64,000 nt of DNA from Bondarzewia mesenterica (GCA_004802705.1 SGPL01000060.1:29111-93110), one strand, 5' to 3'; shown: positions 1 through 12,035, counted from the first letter of the stretch. Program-made: numbers and translations. The notes: generated by a model from the letters alone, not told the origin.

Positions 1-777
1 GCTCACCGATATTTCCAGGCTTGTGAATATGGCCTGGCTGTATACCCATCTTGCACCCAAGAGGATTGATGATACCAGGGCAGTTAGGACCAATGAGGCG
101 CGACTTTGACTGGCTCTTCAACGCACTGACAACCTGAATAATTTTCAATTTGATGAGTATCATCGTTAGAATAAAACGTGCGACCCTACGTACGCGGATT
201 TCATCTGCCTGGGGGATGCCCTCGGTGATGCAGACAATAAGACCAATTTCGTTCTCAATGGCTTCAATGATAGCGTCGGCAGCAGTAGGAGGAGGGACAT
301 ATAGGACAGTCGCGTCAGGCTGAGTCTCGCGGACAGCCTGGGACATTCGCAGTGGTTGAGATACTTATCTGTACACAGATCAGTGTGGAGAACGCACCTC
401 CTTTACAGTGCCAAAGATGGGAAGGCCCAGGTGGACCTGACCAGCTTTCTTGGGCGAAACACCCCCGACCATCTTCGTCCCATACGCTATCGCTTCCTTT
501 ACGTGGAAGGTTCCCTGCAAGTGCACAGCTCGATTAAACCATTTTAGACAGAAAATCGAGCTCTGTCTTACAGTCTTTCCTGTCATGCCTTGGCAGAGGA
601 CCCTGGTATTCTTATTGATGAGTATATTCCGAACAGTGTCTTCATAACTTTTCCTTGCGGCAGATGATGAAAATGTCCGGCGTCCAGCTGTAGGGCGTGT
701 CAACTACCGGAAAGTCCACAAACCGGCAGAAAAAACATACCGCTGGCAGCCAGCGAGTGACCGACACGAGAGAGCAT
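1..777 (-). CDS. LSC1: Succinyl-CoA ligase alpha subunit, mitochondrial (3' end outside window)
   Basis: The alpha subunit of succinyl-CoA synthetase makes succinate and ATP or GTP from succinyl-CoA in the mitochondrial TCA cycle. The ATG at 777 opens a short exon (777-741, [12 protein letters not shown]), spliced through a GTATGT donor to [17 protein letters not shown]. The N-terminus is rich in Arg and Ser and fits a mitochondrial presequence. Next come the CoA-binding region ([16 protein letters not shown]), [19 protein letters not shown] and [15 protein letters not shown], then [15 protein letters not shown] and [13 protein letters not shown], the last near the window edge. Four introns, in frame, separate these blocks. 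The catalytic-His domain lies beyond position 1, so the gene is partial only because of the window. The order and wording of the blocks match the family throughout, so identity is firm. Confidence 0.93.
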
Positions 778-1008
778 TTGAAGAAAGAGGGAGTAACAAA
801 GTGGTGAAAAGTCAACGCGAGCCCTCAACAATCTTACTTACGCACATCTTCCTTAAAAGCTAAGTTGATTTACGTAATTCCGGATTATGGGTGCCGTCGG
901 AGCGCTTCTCAGCTGACAACGAAATGATAAAAGTGTAATACTACATCGTTTGGAGGTATGTTAAAAAGTAGTCGGTGGAGTGGATACAGTCTTTTTTTTT
1001 CTTCAAGT

Positions 1009-4000
1009 TCAACGATCCAACGCCGCCAATCTTCGCCTATCTCTGGCTTTGCGAGACGTTCGATCAAGTCCCAAGATAGCATATTTGACCTTGTCATATT
1101 GACCGGCATCGATAGCACTGAGAATCTGCGCATCAGTCTCCACGCAGAAACAGCCGTATTAACTACTTACGCTTTTAGATCGGTCAAGAAGCGGGCTTTT
1201 GCCTCGTCAGGTGCACTGCTGACGGGAAGCCGCTGCAACACAGGTGGCACCCATGATAGAACCTGCGTCGGCCATAGCCCCGAGAGAACACGGAATATCG
1301 TGATTATGGAAGAAGAAGTCTCCTCTGGGAAATCTCCGACCAGTCCGGTCAACAGCAATCCAATGAGCTCGAAGCCTTCTTTCTCCACCACTTGTCGAAT
1401 GGCAGCCGCATAGATAGGGAACTTGGGTGGCAACGGTGTCGTGGCAGTTGGGGAGAGGCAGTCGTGAGTGAGGATTATTCGTATGAGATCTAGGGAGGCG
1501 AAAATGATATCAGACTGTATGAGAGTGAGGGCCGCCAGCGCAACCCGGAAAGCTATTGGGAATGCCGAAGACTGGAAGAAGAGATCAGGAGAGTAGTCGA
1601 CCATCTGTAACAGCATTCGTAGATAATCCTCGAGCACTGTATAAGATATTGGATCAAAAACAAGCATAAATTTATCAGAAAAGACCTACCATCCGGAATC
1701 GCTGCCGGCCCCTTCTCCTGCAACATCGAAACCAATTTATCCGTAGACCGTTCATACACCCCTTTGAACCCACTGCGCAAAATTGGATCTTCCTCGTGTC
1801 CAAACCGGCCCAGTATCTTCCCTGCTATCCAGAGATAACTAGACACCCCTGTGACTTCAAATGCGGACGCCATCCTTGCGAGCACTGCGGGAGCTACAGC
1901 TAGTGCCGACGCCCCGAACAAGGTCAAACCATGACGGAGTACCCGCGTGACGTGCTCTGAGCTCTCGTAGTCTGAACCATACTTCGCAATGAATGCATCA
2001 AAGACACTCCATGCCTCCTGGCATGTGTTTTGACAAAACGATGGCAGTTCGTCGCCAAAACTGCCAACAACGTGTAGCATAACCTCCAGATTGGCCAAAC
2101 CATCTAGAACTCGCTCAGCAGACATCAACGAGTAATTCTAACATGGACTTACCTCCAACGTCTCGTAAGTCTTGTTTTGTCGCAACTGTGGATTTCACCG
2201 TTACTGTGTGAACAGATTCTAAAATACTGAGAGCGAAAGTGCGAAGTGACTGTGCAGCCTGCTCCATAGGCATTGCAGAGATGACATAGGCAATCGCTTC
2301 ATACACCAAGACTTTATCATCTTGAGTAAGTTTCGACCCCATAGTGCCGACGAAGGCATGCAGCTGAGGGAGGAATGAGACCAAACGCTAAGAAGAAAAG
2401 TCAGTACCGCAACGTAATGATTCAGTGAGAGACGTAAAGAACATACCTGTCTGCAGTCTTGGCATAAGTATTTCAACGCCTGTCCAGCGGCGCCGCATAC
2501 TTCAGGGTCAGAAACTCCAAACCCTGACGATATGTATTCCAGTGCAGCGGGAATATGATCCGGATGCAGACTAATCCACTCCGTATAGCGAGAGATGATG
2601 AGAAGAGCGGCATAGCGGATGCGGGGATGCTGCGGTAGTGTGGGGATGAGATCCATGATCCTCGGCACAGCTACTTCGTCTAAGGGATCGACCTCCGCAC
2701 CCATGGACCGCATTGAAAACAGAGGTGCCTCAATCTCCTGCCAAGTTGCATTCGAACCATGACTCAAGGATGCAGTGATCATATTGAATGCAGTCATTAG
2801 GCATGGCTCAGTTCCGAGAACATAACAGCAATCCTTCAGTGTGTCGCCCATGACATGCCTGAACGACCGGAAATTATCGAGTTCTTGGCCCGTCAGGGTG
2901 GATGAATCGGCCGGAAAATGGAGATGATGAATGACAATCGCCAGCAAAGATTTATATGCATCGTTAAACAGAGGCGGGACGGACGACTTTTTGCCAATAC
3001 TTTGCGCGAGTCGCATCCAGAAAGGGAATGTGATTGGCACGATGTCCAAGTCCGCATACGCAGAACATTCGCCAATAGCCTCGACGATAGGGAAGAAAGT
3101 TTCGGTGTGCTGGAGAAGGAGAAGGCGGTATGTCTCCCCAGCCTCGGTAAAGATTCGTGCGTATCCTCTAGTCTTCTCCGGGTCGTCCTTTGCGGCGGCG
3201 AGATCTGGTCTCAGCGCGATGACCCTGGGCACGATGCGTTCGATGACTGGCATATTATCATCGATTTCTTGAGTTTCGTGTATGACATCACAGACGACGT
3301 CGACAGCTGTATCAAACAGCTGTTCTGATGCCAATGCGTCAAAGCAAAAGTCGAACAGAGGCGTCTCGGCCAAGGCCGCGGCTGTGATCTCGCCAGCAAC
3401 AAGCCAACTTCTAAGACAATTGAAAACCTGAGCTTGAACAGCAAGCGTAACACCTTCGAACCAACATCAGCTGGGCGTGATCCAACATGTCGTCAAAGAA
3501 GCAGCTCACCGGATGCCTGAATGTACATCGACAATAAACTGAGAACTCTCTCTGCATTGGCAGTCAATAATACTTGCGCCCTCTCCCTATATTCCTGGTC
3601 CTGGGGTGAAAGATGAGAGAAAAAATTATTCATGAAAGGCTGATGCTTACTGTCACAGGAATTTTGGTGTTCGTGCAGAGTTCTTCTGGAAGTACAGTCA
3701 GAAACTGTAGCAAAACGGGGACAGTAGCAGGATTCTGTCCAAAGGAGTCGATCAAGCTGGGAATGGCGTTATCCCAAGAAGGAAGCTGCAGAGCGAGTCC
3801 AGAGAGCGCCAAACACAACTGCACGGTGATTGTCCGCGGGCCAGCCTGGTAATGGTCCAAAGCAGCAACGAGCGTATCGCGGAGAGAAAGCAAATTAGCT
3901 GCATTTACTTGATGTAGATCATAGGTAACCTGACCAGAAAACAGTCTGATTAGCAAGTCGTGAGGACTGATGAGAAGAAATATGCACCTTGGACCTGAAC

Positions 4001-4259
4001 GTTTGCGCTGCAAATAGCTTTGCAGCCGCTGGCGCTTCAAGAGAGCGCAACAGTATATTGCATGTCGACCATGCCTCAGGCTAAGACAGCGAATGGTTGG
4101 GACGGTTAGAGGTCGCGGTCGAAGACGGGCCATAGGCGAAAGGGTATTTACAGAGTGCTGAAAATCTTGTAGCCATGCATTGGCCTTCTCCAAAGAAGCT
4201 TTGTCTGGTGCACGGCTGAACACGTCGAGAGCAGATAGAAGGGCCTGGATATCAGCCAT
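1009..4259 (-). CDS. MTR10: Importin-beta family nuclear import receptor, MTR10 / transportin-SR type
   Basis: This karyopherin imports SR-type RNA-binding proteins such as yeast Npl3 into the nucleus and is released by Ran-GTP. The ATG at 4259 begins MADIQALLSALDVFSRAPDK, followed by an alpha-helical HEAT-like body: LLRSLEAPAAAKLFAAQTFR, then TYDLHQVNAANLLSLRDTL and LQFLTVLPEELCTNT in the Xpo1-like region. About nine short introns interrupt it. The C-terminus reads AILGLDRTSRKARDRRR before a TGA at 1009-1011; a basic tail of this kind is what I expect for MTR10/TNPO3. A longer frame that runs on to 909 lacks this tail, so I did not use it. Expected size is about 900-1000 residues, as in the family. 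I could not place every exon edge exactly. No frame break was noticed. Confidence 0.85.
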
Positions 4260-4688
4260 GATGTGTCGTTATATGTACAGAACTTGAGACAAGAATTTGG
4301 ATCAGGCGAGGAGGCAGATTCAGCGAAGTTCCGAAATAGGAAGATGGGGTGGCGCAAAAGCCGTGGTATCATATATTTGTCATCAAAAATCCGTCGTGGA
4401 TTCAACGACGAGCCGTAACAAACTCCAACTAAAACAAAACAGAGGTAGTCATACTAAGTAAAGCGGGGAACACCGCCAGGATATCCATGTAAACGAGTGT
4501 GAGAAGTGTTCTGACGCACTAAAATGGAAGAGAGCAGGGCATTGCCCCTCATACAGAAGTAGGGAATGTACGATACCGGAGACTAAACCGAGAGCAGGGG
4601 AAAACAAACGACGTCGCTATACTATGTATAAGCGCGGGCAAAACACTCAAGAAAAATAGGTTTTTAGGAATAGAGGTCCGTGAAAATA
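4260..4688. other. Intergenic: MTR10 promoter and septin 3' flank
   Basis: No coding support. It lies between the MTR10 start codon and the septin stop codon, both genes reading leftward, so it must hold the MTR10 promoter and the septin terminator. No clear TATA box or other motif stands out. Confidence 0.5.
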
Positions 4689-6420
4689 TTAAGTGCGAAG
4701 GAAACCCTTCCTTGACTTCTGCTGTTACACAAGTCAGCACGCAACGAACGCGATGTATATAAACAAGTATAACTTACGGTGGGCTTCTCGGGAGTCAAAG
4801 GCCTGCCGCTCTCGATTTTCCGCTTCTTCTCCTCGAGATCTGCCCGCTGCTTGTCCAAAGCGTCCTTCATCTCCCGATGTCTCGCGTAAAGCTCTTCCTC
4901 GGACTGCTTGAGCTTGGCCTCCTTTTCCTGCACCTTTTGTTGGAAGACCATCTTCATTTCGGCCTCCATCTTCGCGAGCTTGGCCTCGTGTAGGACACGC
5001 TCCTCCTGCATGCGCAACGCAGGGCTGGAGATAAAGTGGAGCGAGATGTAAGAACGTCACCATTGCAGAAGTGAAATTACGTACTTGACTTCCTTGAAAA
5101 CGCTGGAGTCCTGTGCAACACCCATGCTGAGAAGCTTCTCCGTTCGCCAATTCTCGTAAAGGACGTCGTTGGTATATTCCCTCAACTCCTCCATGTACGT
5201 CCGAACAAGCATCTGGCGAAGCTTCACGAAGTCGCAGTGCTCTTCGTTGTCGACTTCGATGACACCCCATGGGTATGAACGCCCACGGACAGTGCGGCCA
5301 TCAGGTGTGTCGACAGCCTTGTCAGAACCTACAATGGCAAACGGAATCTTGCCGGCAATCTCCTCCGCTTCCGCGATAGTTTCCTCGTCCTCGTTCTCAT
5401 AGGTTGGAGCCTGGAAAATGTGGATATTGTGATAGGCGATGTCCGCCAAAATCTTGAACATTCGCTGAGGTGACTACACACATTCGCTATAGATATTTTG
5501 AGAGCACTTACCCGAGATTTGAACTCGGCAATCTCCTCGTCCGTGAGGGTATCAGCCTTAGCAATGACAGGGATGAGGTTGACCTTGGTGTGCAGCCGGC
5601 GCATGAACTCAATATCAAGAGGTTTCAAACTGGCAGATTATCAAAAGACATTACGCGTGGTACCTGAATGGAAGACTTACGAGTGACCTGTCGGTTGGAT
5701 GAAATAAAGGCAAGCATGAACTCGGTTGTCGACTATTTTGAGTCGGTTGACGCGGTTTTCCTGTTCCAAATAAGAGTCAAACCGGGACTCAATGTTCTCC
5801 ACTATTGGCTTCCAACTGAGGTGAAGTTATGTATCAGCACCCGTTATCGACCACGGCGCTAGATCACTTACCTGTCGTCGTTGTTGACAAAATCACCAAA
5901 TCCAGGAGTGTCAACAACAGTGAGACGAAGTCGAACCCCGTTCTCCTCAATATCTGCGATTATATCCATCTAAGCCCCAATTAGATGACTGCAGAAGAAT
6001 AGTGTTACCAGCGCTAATACTCTCAATGGCTACAGTCTGCGGGCGTTCAGCATTGGGAGGCAGCGGAACCTTGGAAGGGTAGAGAGGAGTGTCAAATAAC
6101 GTGTTAATGAGAGTAGACTTTCCCAAGCCGGATTCGCCTTGAGAATATGATGTCTCAACACGTATGTCACTAAAAGCATGCGAGTCGAGAGTACACGTAC
6201 CAACGACCATGGCAGTGAACTGGAAGCCCTTCCTCACACTCTTCCGGTGAACTTGGTTCGGAAGATTGGCAAAACCAACGTAGCCCATGAGCTTCTTGCG
6301 AATAATGGGGTTGATGCCGCCGTTGCTGTTGGGAGGGAGGGAGGCAGTCGAACCGTTGGCGGCGCCATTTGGCGAAGGAGAAAGGTCGCCGTTACGAGTG
6401 GAGGGGTACGAGTCCGTCAT
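4689..6420 (-). CDS. CDC3: Septin, Cdc3/AspB group
   Basis: Septins are GTP-binding proteins that form filaments and rings at sites of division and growth under the plasma membrane. From the ATG at 6420 there is a Ser/Asn-rich N-tail, a basic stretch ([25 protein letters not shown]) that would touch phospholipid, the P-loop GESGLGKST, the switch motif VVDTPGFGD, and the G4 motif AKAD. The septin-unique element follows ([19 protein letters not shown]), then a charged coiled coil from [12 protein letters not shown] to [18 protein letters not shown] last small exon gives KSRKGFLRT and a TAA at 4689-4691. The coiled coil and this C-terminal end place it in the Cdc3/AspB group rather than Cdc10. 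All G motifs are intact. Neighbours suggest no operon-like link. Confidence 0.92.
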
Positions 6421-6490
6421 CTGCAAATAAGGATGAAAGAAAGAGCTTGAGAGAAAGGAAAGGAGAAGGTAAGTAAGCAAAAGAGATTAC
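6421..6490 (-). other. Likely 5'UTR intron of the septin gene
   Basis: The septin ATG at 6420 is preceded directly by a TTATTTGCAG acceptor, with a GTAATC donor 70 nt upstream. The start codon therefore sits at the very start of an exon and the leader is probably spliced. A coding upstream exon cannot be excluded, but known Cdc3 proteins start near here. Confidence 0.5.
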
Positions 6491-7030
6491 CTTCACGTTG
6501 ACCTGGACGGGAGGGAGCAAGAGCAGGGAAGAAGTTGGTCGTCGGAGTTTCACTTGGTGTGAACTTCCTGTGGCGCCGCGCACTAGTCGAGGTCTCGGCG
6601 GAATCAAGTACTGCTGCTCAGATACCTCTTCCGTCAATAATTCTTTCAAAAATCTCGACGCATCTGCTCACCCATAGTGGACTCTCCGAAGACTGGGTAA
6701 TCTTCATATTGTATCAGCGTGCCAAACATGTTGACCTTGCTCATTTAAGCATGCTCCCCCCACTAAAGTTTCTGCCATGCTTCAGACGTGCGGCCTGCCA
6801 GGCAATCTTGACCAGATAGAGTACGTAGCAGGTCCAGGACAGGGACATGGACTGCCTTTCCTACCTCCTGTGATCAAAGAGAATAGAAAAAGTCATAGCA
6901 CATCTATCACCGTCGTATGGGCTGCGTATTGCGATCAACGCACACCGACTTGTAAGCCTTCTACTGATGACATCCGAGAACACCGTTGACCGCCCGAGAG
7001 AGCAGCCAAATGAATCACAGTGAAATATAT
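6491..7030. other. Intergenic, septin upstream region
   Basis: Open frames here are short and show no familiar protein. The stretch should contain the septin promoter and the 3' flank of the next leftward gene. Confidence 0.4.
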
Positions 7031-7750
7031 CTATGCATACTTCATGTAGGATGCATCAGCAGCTTCACATGCGTCTATGTCGATGTAAGCTTCAAATATC
7101 TCGTCCTCGTCCATAGTATCCCGCTTTGGGACTATCCTCCTTTCCCAGACTGCTTGTGATAGCGGGATACCCTCCTCATCTGTAAGAGGCGACGACGAGG
7201 GCGTAAGCGTTGGCATGGATGGGCGGCTTGATGCCGACCGGGTCGTGTATAGTGGCGTGTGGCTAGTCCACCACCTGCCTTTTTCCTGCGCTCGTGCAAC
7301 CTGCCTTACTGAAGTCCCCCAGTCTTCGAGTCTTCTTTTATCTGCTGCCACGTCCTCTGCGTCGGCAAGTGCTAGCTGAAGAAGTGTTGGACACTGTCTT
7401 CTTTCGACAGCTAAATGGCCGAATTCCATCGAGTCGTTCTTGACTGGCCCTCGCTTTTTTATGCCGGCCCGTTTCCCCTTGCCTGTCCGACTATGTGTTC
7501 CCGGCCTCCCACTGTCAACAGCTTTCCCGAATTGCCTTGATTCTTTCTCCGCAGGGACATTGGCAACCTTATTTCTGCAGTGTTTGACATTTCTCATGAA
7601 GGATCCCGCAGCAAGTGATTGATCACGATCTTTCTTGTTGTCCCGGTGATACTGCCTTGCCAGTATCGGTGAAGCCTCGATGCCGTCTCGCGAGCGACAA
7701 GCTAAGTATGCTGCCATGACTGCCACATGGGCATCAGCTGAACTGCACAT
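7031..7750 (-). CDS. Hypothetical basic protein
   Basis: I do not recognise this protein. The first ATG in the long frame is at 7750 (MCSSADAHVAVMAAYLACRS) and the stop is at 7031. An upstream exon is likely: a GTAAGT donor at about 7813 and a CAG acceptor at about 7770 would join a frame ending APQKVFFQS to RIPSLVSMCSS, so the true start may lie further upstream. The middle is basic (KGKRAGIKKRGPVK) and the end acidic (TMDEDEIFEAYIDIDACEAAD). No signal peptide, membrane segment or cysteine cluster is visible. The length and the plausible splice join argue for a real gene; function unknown. Confidence 0.5.
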   Translation of the reverse strand: MCSSADAHVAVMAAYLACRSRDGIEASPILARQYHRDNKKDRDQSLAAGSFMRNVKHCRNKVANVPAEKESRQFGKAVDSGRPGTHSRTGKGKRAGIKKRGPVKNDSMEFGHLAVERRQCPTLLQLALADAEDVAADKRRLEDWGTSVRQVARAQEKGRWWTSHTPLYTTRSASSRPSMPTLTPSSSPLTDEEGIPLSQAVWERRIVPKRDTMDEDEIFEAYIDIDACEAADASYMKYA

Positions 7751-8321
7751 CGAGACTAACGAAGGGATCGCTGGTGAAGCCAGCAAGCGTTAAGACAGCG
7801 GATCTGTACTTACGACTCTGGAAGAAGACTTTCTGAGGGGCTTGAGCTCGGCTTGAAGTTTGAATGAACAGCCTCAGCGATCGTTTTAAATCTCTGGGCA
7901 AGTTAGCTCTGCCGATATATAGGGTCTGAGTTATGCATGTATGAGCGCTTGATCACCGAGCTTTCTCCCATTGTTCAAGCGCTTTCAAAGTGTCTGTGGA
8001 CATAGTATTGCCACTACATGATTGTGATGACAAAAAGCCTGGTTGGTGCCACCAGAGGCTGCCGTCCCTCATATCGCCAAGTTTCGAGATGCGATCTTGG
8101 CGTGTGGGTGGCTTTGTGTTGAAGCTGTCGACCCATTCCGGAGTTTGTCAGGAAAGTGTCTGCACGGATCTCTTGGCTTCAACCGCAACAACTTCAAATC
8201 CCTGGTTATTTTCAACATCTATTAAAAAGTAATTCGTCCTAAGAGTGCCATCTGACAACGCCACGAACGTTTGACTCGCCCATTTACCAAAGCATCATGC
8301 TATGTCTCGACGCATCTACAG
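7751..8321. other. Intergenic or 5' exon region
   Basis: Probably contains upstream exon(s) of the 7031-7750 gene near 7800-7860, and the nitrilase 3' flank. Small plus-strand frames at 7990-8232 resemble nothing known to me. Confidence 0.35.
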
Positions 8322-9482
8322 TTATGCGCCAGTCACCTCCAGCTTGAAGACTACTCGACCGAGTCCGGTTAGTCCATTGGACGCAAGATTCAGAACACTT
8401 ACTATCCTGCCTCGCATAATGCCCCACGACGTCCAAATCGAATTTGCCTCTGACGACATCGTCGAGATCCAACTCAGCCGTAAGGACATCCTCGCCCTGT
8501 AGCAGCGGGCCAGCCAGAACTTTGCCTAAGGGGCTGATTATCACGCTTCCACCTGCAATCATGACATTCTCAGCATTGCGAGCGCTGGGATCGGCGACAG
8601 GGTGGTCTTGCGGATAATCTTTCTCCTGGGAGTACTGGCATGCCGAAAGTACGAAGCAGCGTCCCTCAAGAGCGATGTGCGTCATGGTGGATTGCCAGAC
8701 GGGACGCGCGTCAACAGTGGGTGCACAGTATAGTTGAGTACCCTGAGAGTAATAGTGCGTCCTTACTAGGATGCCATGGTGAGTTTGGTCATGTCGATAT
8801 GAGAGCAATTTTGAATTGACGAACGTAGCGGCATGTAGTTTTCCCTTAGGAAAGAACAGTCTATTGGATTACCGATGATTTACGCAACTAGTCGAAACAT
8901 ACCAGCAAATAGCCGCTGAGATTTTTGTAGTGGCAGACTCGTCCAGGCTCGTGGTGAACTGTTTCGATAAAACAGCAATTGTGTCCGGCCCTCCTTGTCC
9001 CCAAATCAGCCTCTCAGAGGCGGTCGGCATTAACTTACGATGTTTCCCGGCAAAACCATCAATAGGATCCACGAAAATCGCAGTGCAATAAAGAGTCCCG
9101 CCATCCCGTTCAATGACGCCTATGACGAGGAACAAACCAGTTTCCCGGCTGATGGCCTCAATCCGTGAGAGGGCGGGTGATGGGAGCTCGATGGCTGCAT
9201 TGTAGTATCGCAGGAATTCTTCCCGTCCTTGCGCTGATCGGTCGCCAACGACTGCGCCAAATGTGGACATCTTTGGATATCCTCCGATACTAGAAAGCAG
9301 TGTCAAAATACGCGCGAAGACTGGACACCTATAACGTACAATGCCTCGGGGAAGACTGCAAGCTGGCTACCATCCCTCTTTTGAGCGAGTTTTGCCAACC
9401 GTTCAAGTTTGTCCAAGGTGTCTGAAAGTGAGTATGCTGCGGTGCATGCCTGAACCACAGACGCTTTGATTGTCTTGACCAT
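8322..9482 (-). CDS. Nitrilase (carbon-nitrogen hydrolase)
   Basis: Nitrilases turn organic nitriles into carboxylic acids and ammonia; relatives act on cyanide. From the ATG at 9482 it reads MVKTIKASVVQACTAAYSL. The catalytic Glu is in AVFPEAL, the Lys in GKHRKLMPTASERL, and the Cys in AAICWENYMPL, with an intron between ICW and ENY. Typical blocks follow: IGGYPKMSTFGAVVG, LYCAPTVDARPVWQSTMTHI, FVLSACQY and GGSVIISPLGKVLAGP. A short intron with a GTAAGT donor leads to the last exon, which gives VGHYARQDIFKLEVTGA and a TAA at 8322-8324. The triad and length fit the true nitrilase branch rather than amidases. Substrate cannot be told from sequence alone. No linked pathway genes lie nearby. Confidence 0.9.
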
Positions 9483-9644
9483 GATGGGTTCAGGGAACGA
9501 CAGATTTCAAGGAAGATAGACTCTATATCGATATTCACGTGATCTTACGATGATTGAGTCACATTGTCTGGCCCACACGCAAAGAAAAGCCCATATCACA
9601 GTGCACACCATAGAAGAGAAGGGAGAAGAAGTTGAAGTCAGAAT

Positions 9645-10647
9645 CTATTGAGCCTGCAGCGGTGTCACAGACAACGATTCAGATGTAGGCTGCTCTGTCC
9701 GACTAGGAAGCTTGGGTAGCCATGATCTTGGGAAGTCTCTGATTGATGGCGCTGAGAAATATCGCCCTGAACCTCCAGCCAAATCCCTCTTGAGTTTTCC
9801 CTTCTTGGCTTTCATCGCCTTCGCATCTAAATGCCGTCGGTCGTACGGGATGTCCCTGAACTGGTCGTCCGATTTCTAAAGCACACAGATCAGCACTTCA
9901 ACAACCTTGGACGACACGACACGAGACATACGTTGGCTTCTTGGATCAATTTGTCCAAAACGTCGCTCGCCCACTTCAAATTCATGGCTGGTCTCGGAAA
10001 ATCCTCGCAGGAAATTTTGATATAGCCATGTTCCCCACTCTCTCTATCTTTGAGACCGGAGTCTTTTGGAGGATATGGCGTCCATCGAACACCAGCAAGG
10101 AGACGGAACTTGTAAATTGCATGCTTGTCCTTCAACGGTAACGTGGATACAGGGACAGCGATAGCGCGTTTGACGGTCGCAGGATGCTCTTCGCCACCAT
10201 AAGAGATCGAGCGCACAGCAATGGGCGTCTCAGAGGTTGGGGGGACAAACTCCTTGCGAAATGCTAGTTAAAAGGCGAAGTCTATCAAGTACATACCGCG
10301 GAAGGGGAGACAATCTACCCACCAACTAGTTTGGGCATCTCATGTTCAATGAGCCGGAGGTAGTGCAAGGTCTGGCGTTGTTGGTCCAACCAGATATGCC
10401 CCGCAGCAGTGGTATCGTCTTCTTGAAAATCTTCCAAATTCTCAATGCCCCACGCAGTGTTTGGTTCCATTTCCATGCCCACCTCCTCGGCCAGGTCCTC
10501 TGCAATGGCAGCCTCACCAGCGGCGGTACGAGGTGGTCTGGGCGCGGCCGGCGGTTTTCGTGGATATCCGACAGCACGAGAAGAATGGAGAGATCTGGCA
10601 GCGCGCAATGCAACTGTTGTGCTGCGGAGTTGCGTCAGCCGAAGCAT
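9645..10647 (-). CDS. RSM24: Mitochondrial small ribosomal subunit protein mS35
   Basis: A structural protein of the mitochondrial 37S ribosomal subunit. I chose the ATG at 10647 because it opens a mitochondrial presequence (MLRLTQLRSTTVALRAARSL then HSSRAV). A Pro- and Glu-rich stretch follows, then IEHEMPKLV spliced to AFRKEFVPPTSETPIAVRSI. The mS35 core has EEHPATVKRAIAVPVSTLPL, FRLLAGVRWTP and GYIKISCEDFPRPAMNLKW, then ASDVLDKLIQEAN. The last exon starts KSDDQFRDIPYDRRHLDAKA, is basic, and ends at a TAG at 9645-9647. The core matches the fungal Rsm24/mS35 domain. It is divergent from CZIB, with only 170 bp between start codons. Confidence 0.88.
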
Positions 10648-10817
10648 TGCGAGACCCAGCAAAAGAAAGTTGACAACTTGGGCTTGAATGAGCCTGAATG
10701 AGCGGATTAAAGCAGTTGCCACACATGTACAAACAACCCCTTGCAGGCGCTCCCCGCGGAGTTTGATCTCAATATGCTGTAGTAAACGTCCAACTCGTTC
10801 ATTCGCAAGGCATTTAG
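10648..10817. promoter_or_regulatory. Bidirectional promoter between mS35 and CZIB
   Basis: The two start codons face away from each other across 170 bp, so both promoters and both leaders must share this stretch. No single motif is clear enough to name. Confidence 0.55.
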
Positions 10818-11614
10818 ATGGTCGTGAGTCCATTGTCTTGCCTCACACATTAAAAAAACCTCAATTCATCCACTGTCCATGTTCATCTAGCGCCTTTTGC
10901 TCTCGATAAAGGCAGAACTTGAGAACGTTACAGATCTAGTCCCGGCTTCAGATGACTTTGAGTACTTCTTCCAGGTCGGTTAAGCCGCTAATCGATTTTA
11001 GTGATATGATCGAAAAACGAGAATAAACAGGTGAAGTGCACCAGCTGCAACGAAATCCATCCTAGATTTGTTTCCCTCAACCGTGTGGTACGCTACATCC
11101 TGTTGGATAGGATTTGTTCTACTCCTGATCGCGTCCTGTAACTCAGGAAGAACACGCAGTGAGCTCCGGCAAGGGCAATACAGCACACTTTATTTGGCGA
11201 TGTGGGCTCTGCAAGCGCGAAAGCTCCGCCAAATTTGAGACCGCAAACCCAGTACAATCGTACTCGGCAGACGCCAATGGCCAATTTGCACCGCTCTTAA
11301 CTGTCGACTGCAGAGGACTTGAGTTCATAGGTTTCGACCCAAGAGTAAGGGAACATAATTTTTCACCGTATGACCCACCCCGACGAGTATCTCAGGGGAC
11401 ATGGAAATGCAAAGGTACAGAGTCTGGCACTCTTTTCGACGAGGTCGAACTTGAAGAAGGCGAATGGGTAGACTACGATGAGAAGGTAATTTGAACCCTT
11501 TTCGCCTGATGTTTCCAAGATTGAAGCCCATATCCGAACTGTCATTTTTTTACATCACAGGCTTCACTCCCTGTAGGTGTCACGAATATTGAAATCAATT
11601 GGGGCAGGGCGTGA
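10818..11614 (+). CDS. CXXC zinc-binding protein, CZIB/C1orf123 (DUF866) family
   Basis: A small conserved eukaryotic protein that binds zinc through two CXXC pairs; its role is poorly known. The model has six exons: 10818-10823, 10891-10974, 11031-11087, 11147-11344, 11396-11485 and 11561-11614. They total 489 nt, giving 162 residues, the usual family size. It reads MVRLLLSIKAELENVT, DDFEYFFQ, VKCTSCNEIHPRFVSLNR with the first CXXC, then SSGKGNTAHFIWRCGLCKRE with the second. The 51-nt intron at 11345-11395 has no stop codon and a length divisible by three. Removing it restores FIGFDPRGTWKCKG, which is the family form. The last exon ends EINWGRA. The first coding exon is only six nucleotides (ATGGTC before GTGAGT). 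Confidence 0.9.
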
Positions 11615-12035
11615 AATGCGCAAAAAAGGTACTAGACTCGGATTGAGAGACTCCTGTAAGCTAGCGATGAAGAGGAATTTATACATTCAGACTTGGCGAA
11701 ACAACAAAAAAACAATTCCGAAGTGTGGAAGGAAAACATTCAAACGGACCAGCCGTCACCGCGTCACCAATCATCCGGTCTTGGTATAGCACACTAAAAA
11801 AACTCCTGCTCCTGCTTCGCTAACTTCTGCGGTGCATCTTACCAGACGTCCGCATTCTCGTGTACCTGCTACCGCGACGCACCTTTCACAACATTAGCTG
11901 GATCTTTCTGTAGATCGATGTCCATTGTTTGCATATTCTCTGGACTTTCGATGCCAGATATCTGCTCGTCCTACTTCTGTTTTTCACCACGAGCTGTTGC
12001 GTTTGTTCCGCTTCGACCTCCCTTCTCCGCCTCCA
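11615..12035. other. Intergenic between convergent 3' ends
   Basis: CZIB (plus) and the IQM-like gene (minus) end towards each other here. The stretch is pyrimidine-rich on the plus strand near 11,950-12,035. No gene is supported. Confidence 0.5.

Noticed and set aside
909..1133. MTR10 C-terminus in the frame running to 909
   Set aside because: The other frame gives the family-like end LDRTSRKARDRRR and stops at 1009.
7990..8232. Overlapping plus-strand ORFs upstream of the nitrilase stop
   Set aside because: Two frames of equal quality over the same bases and no family resemblance.
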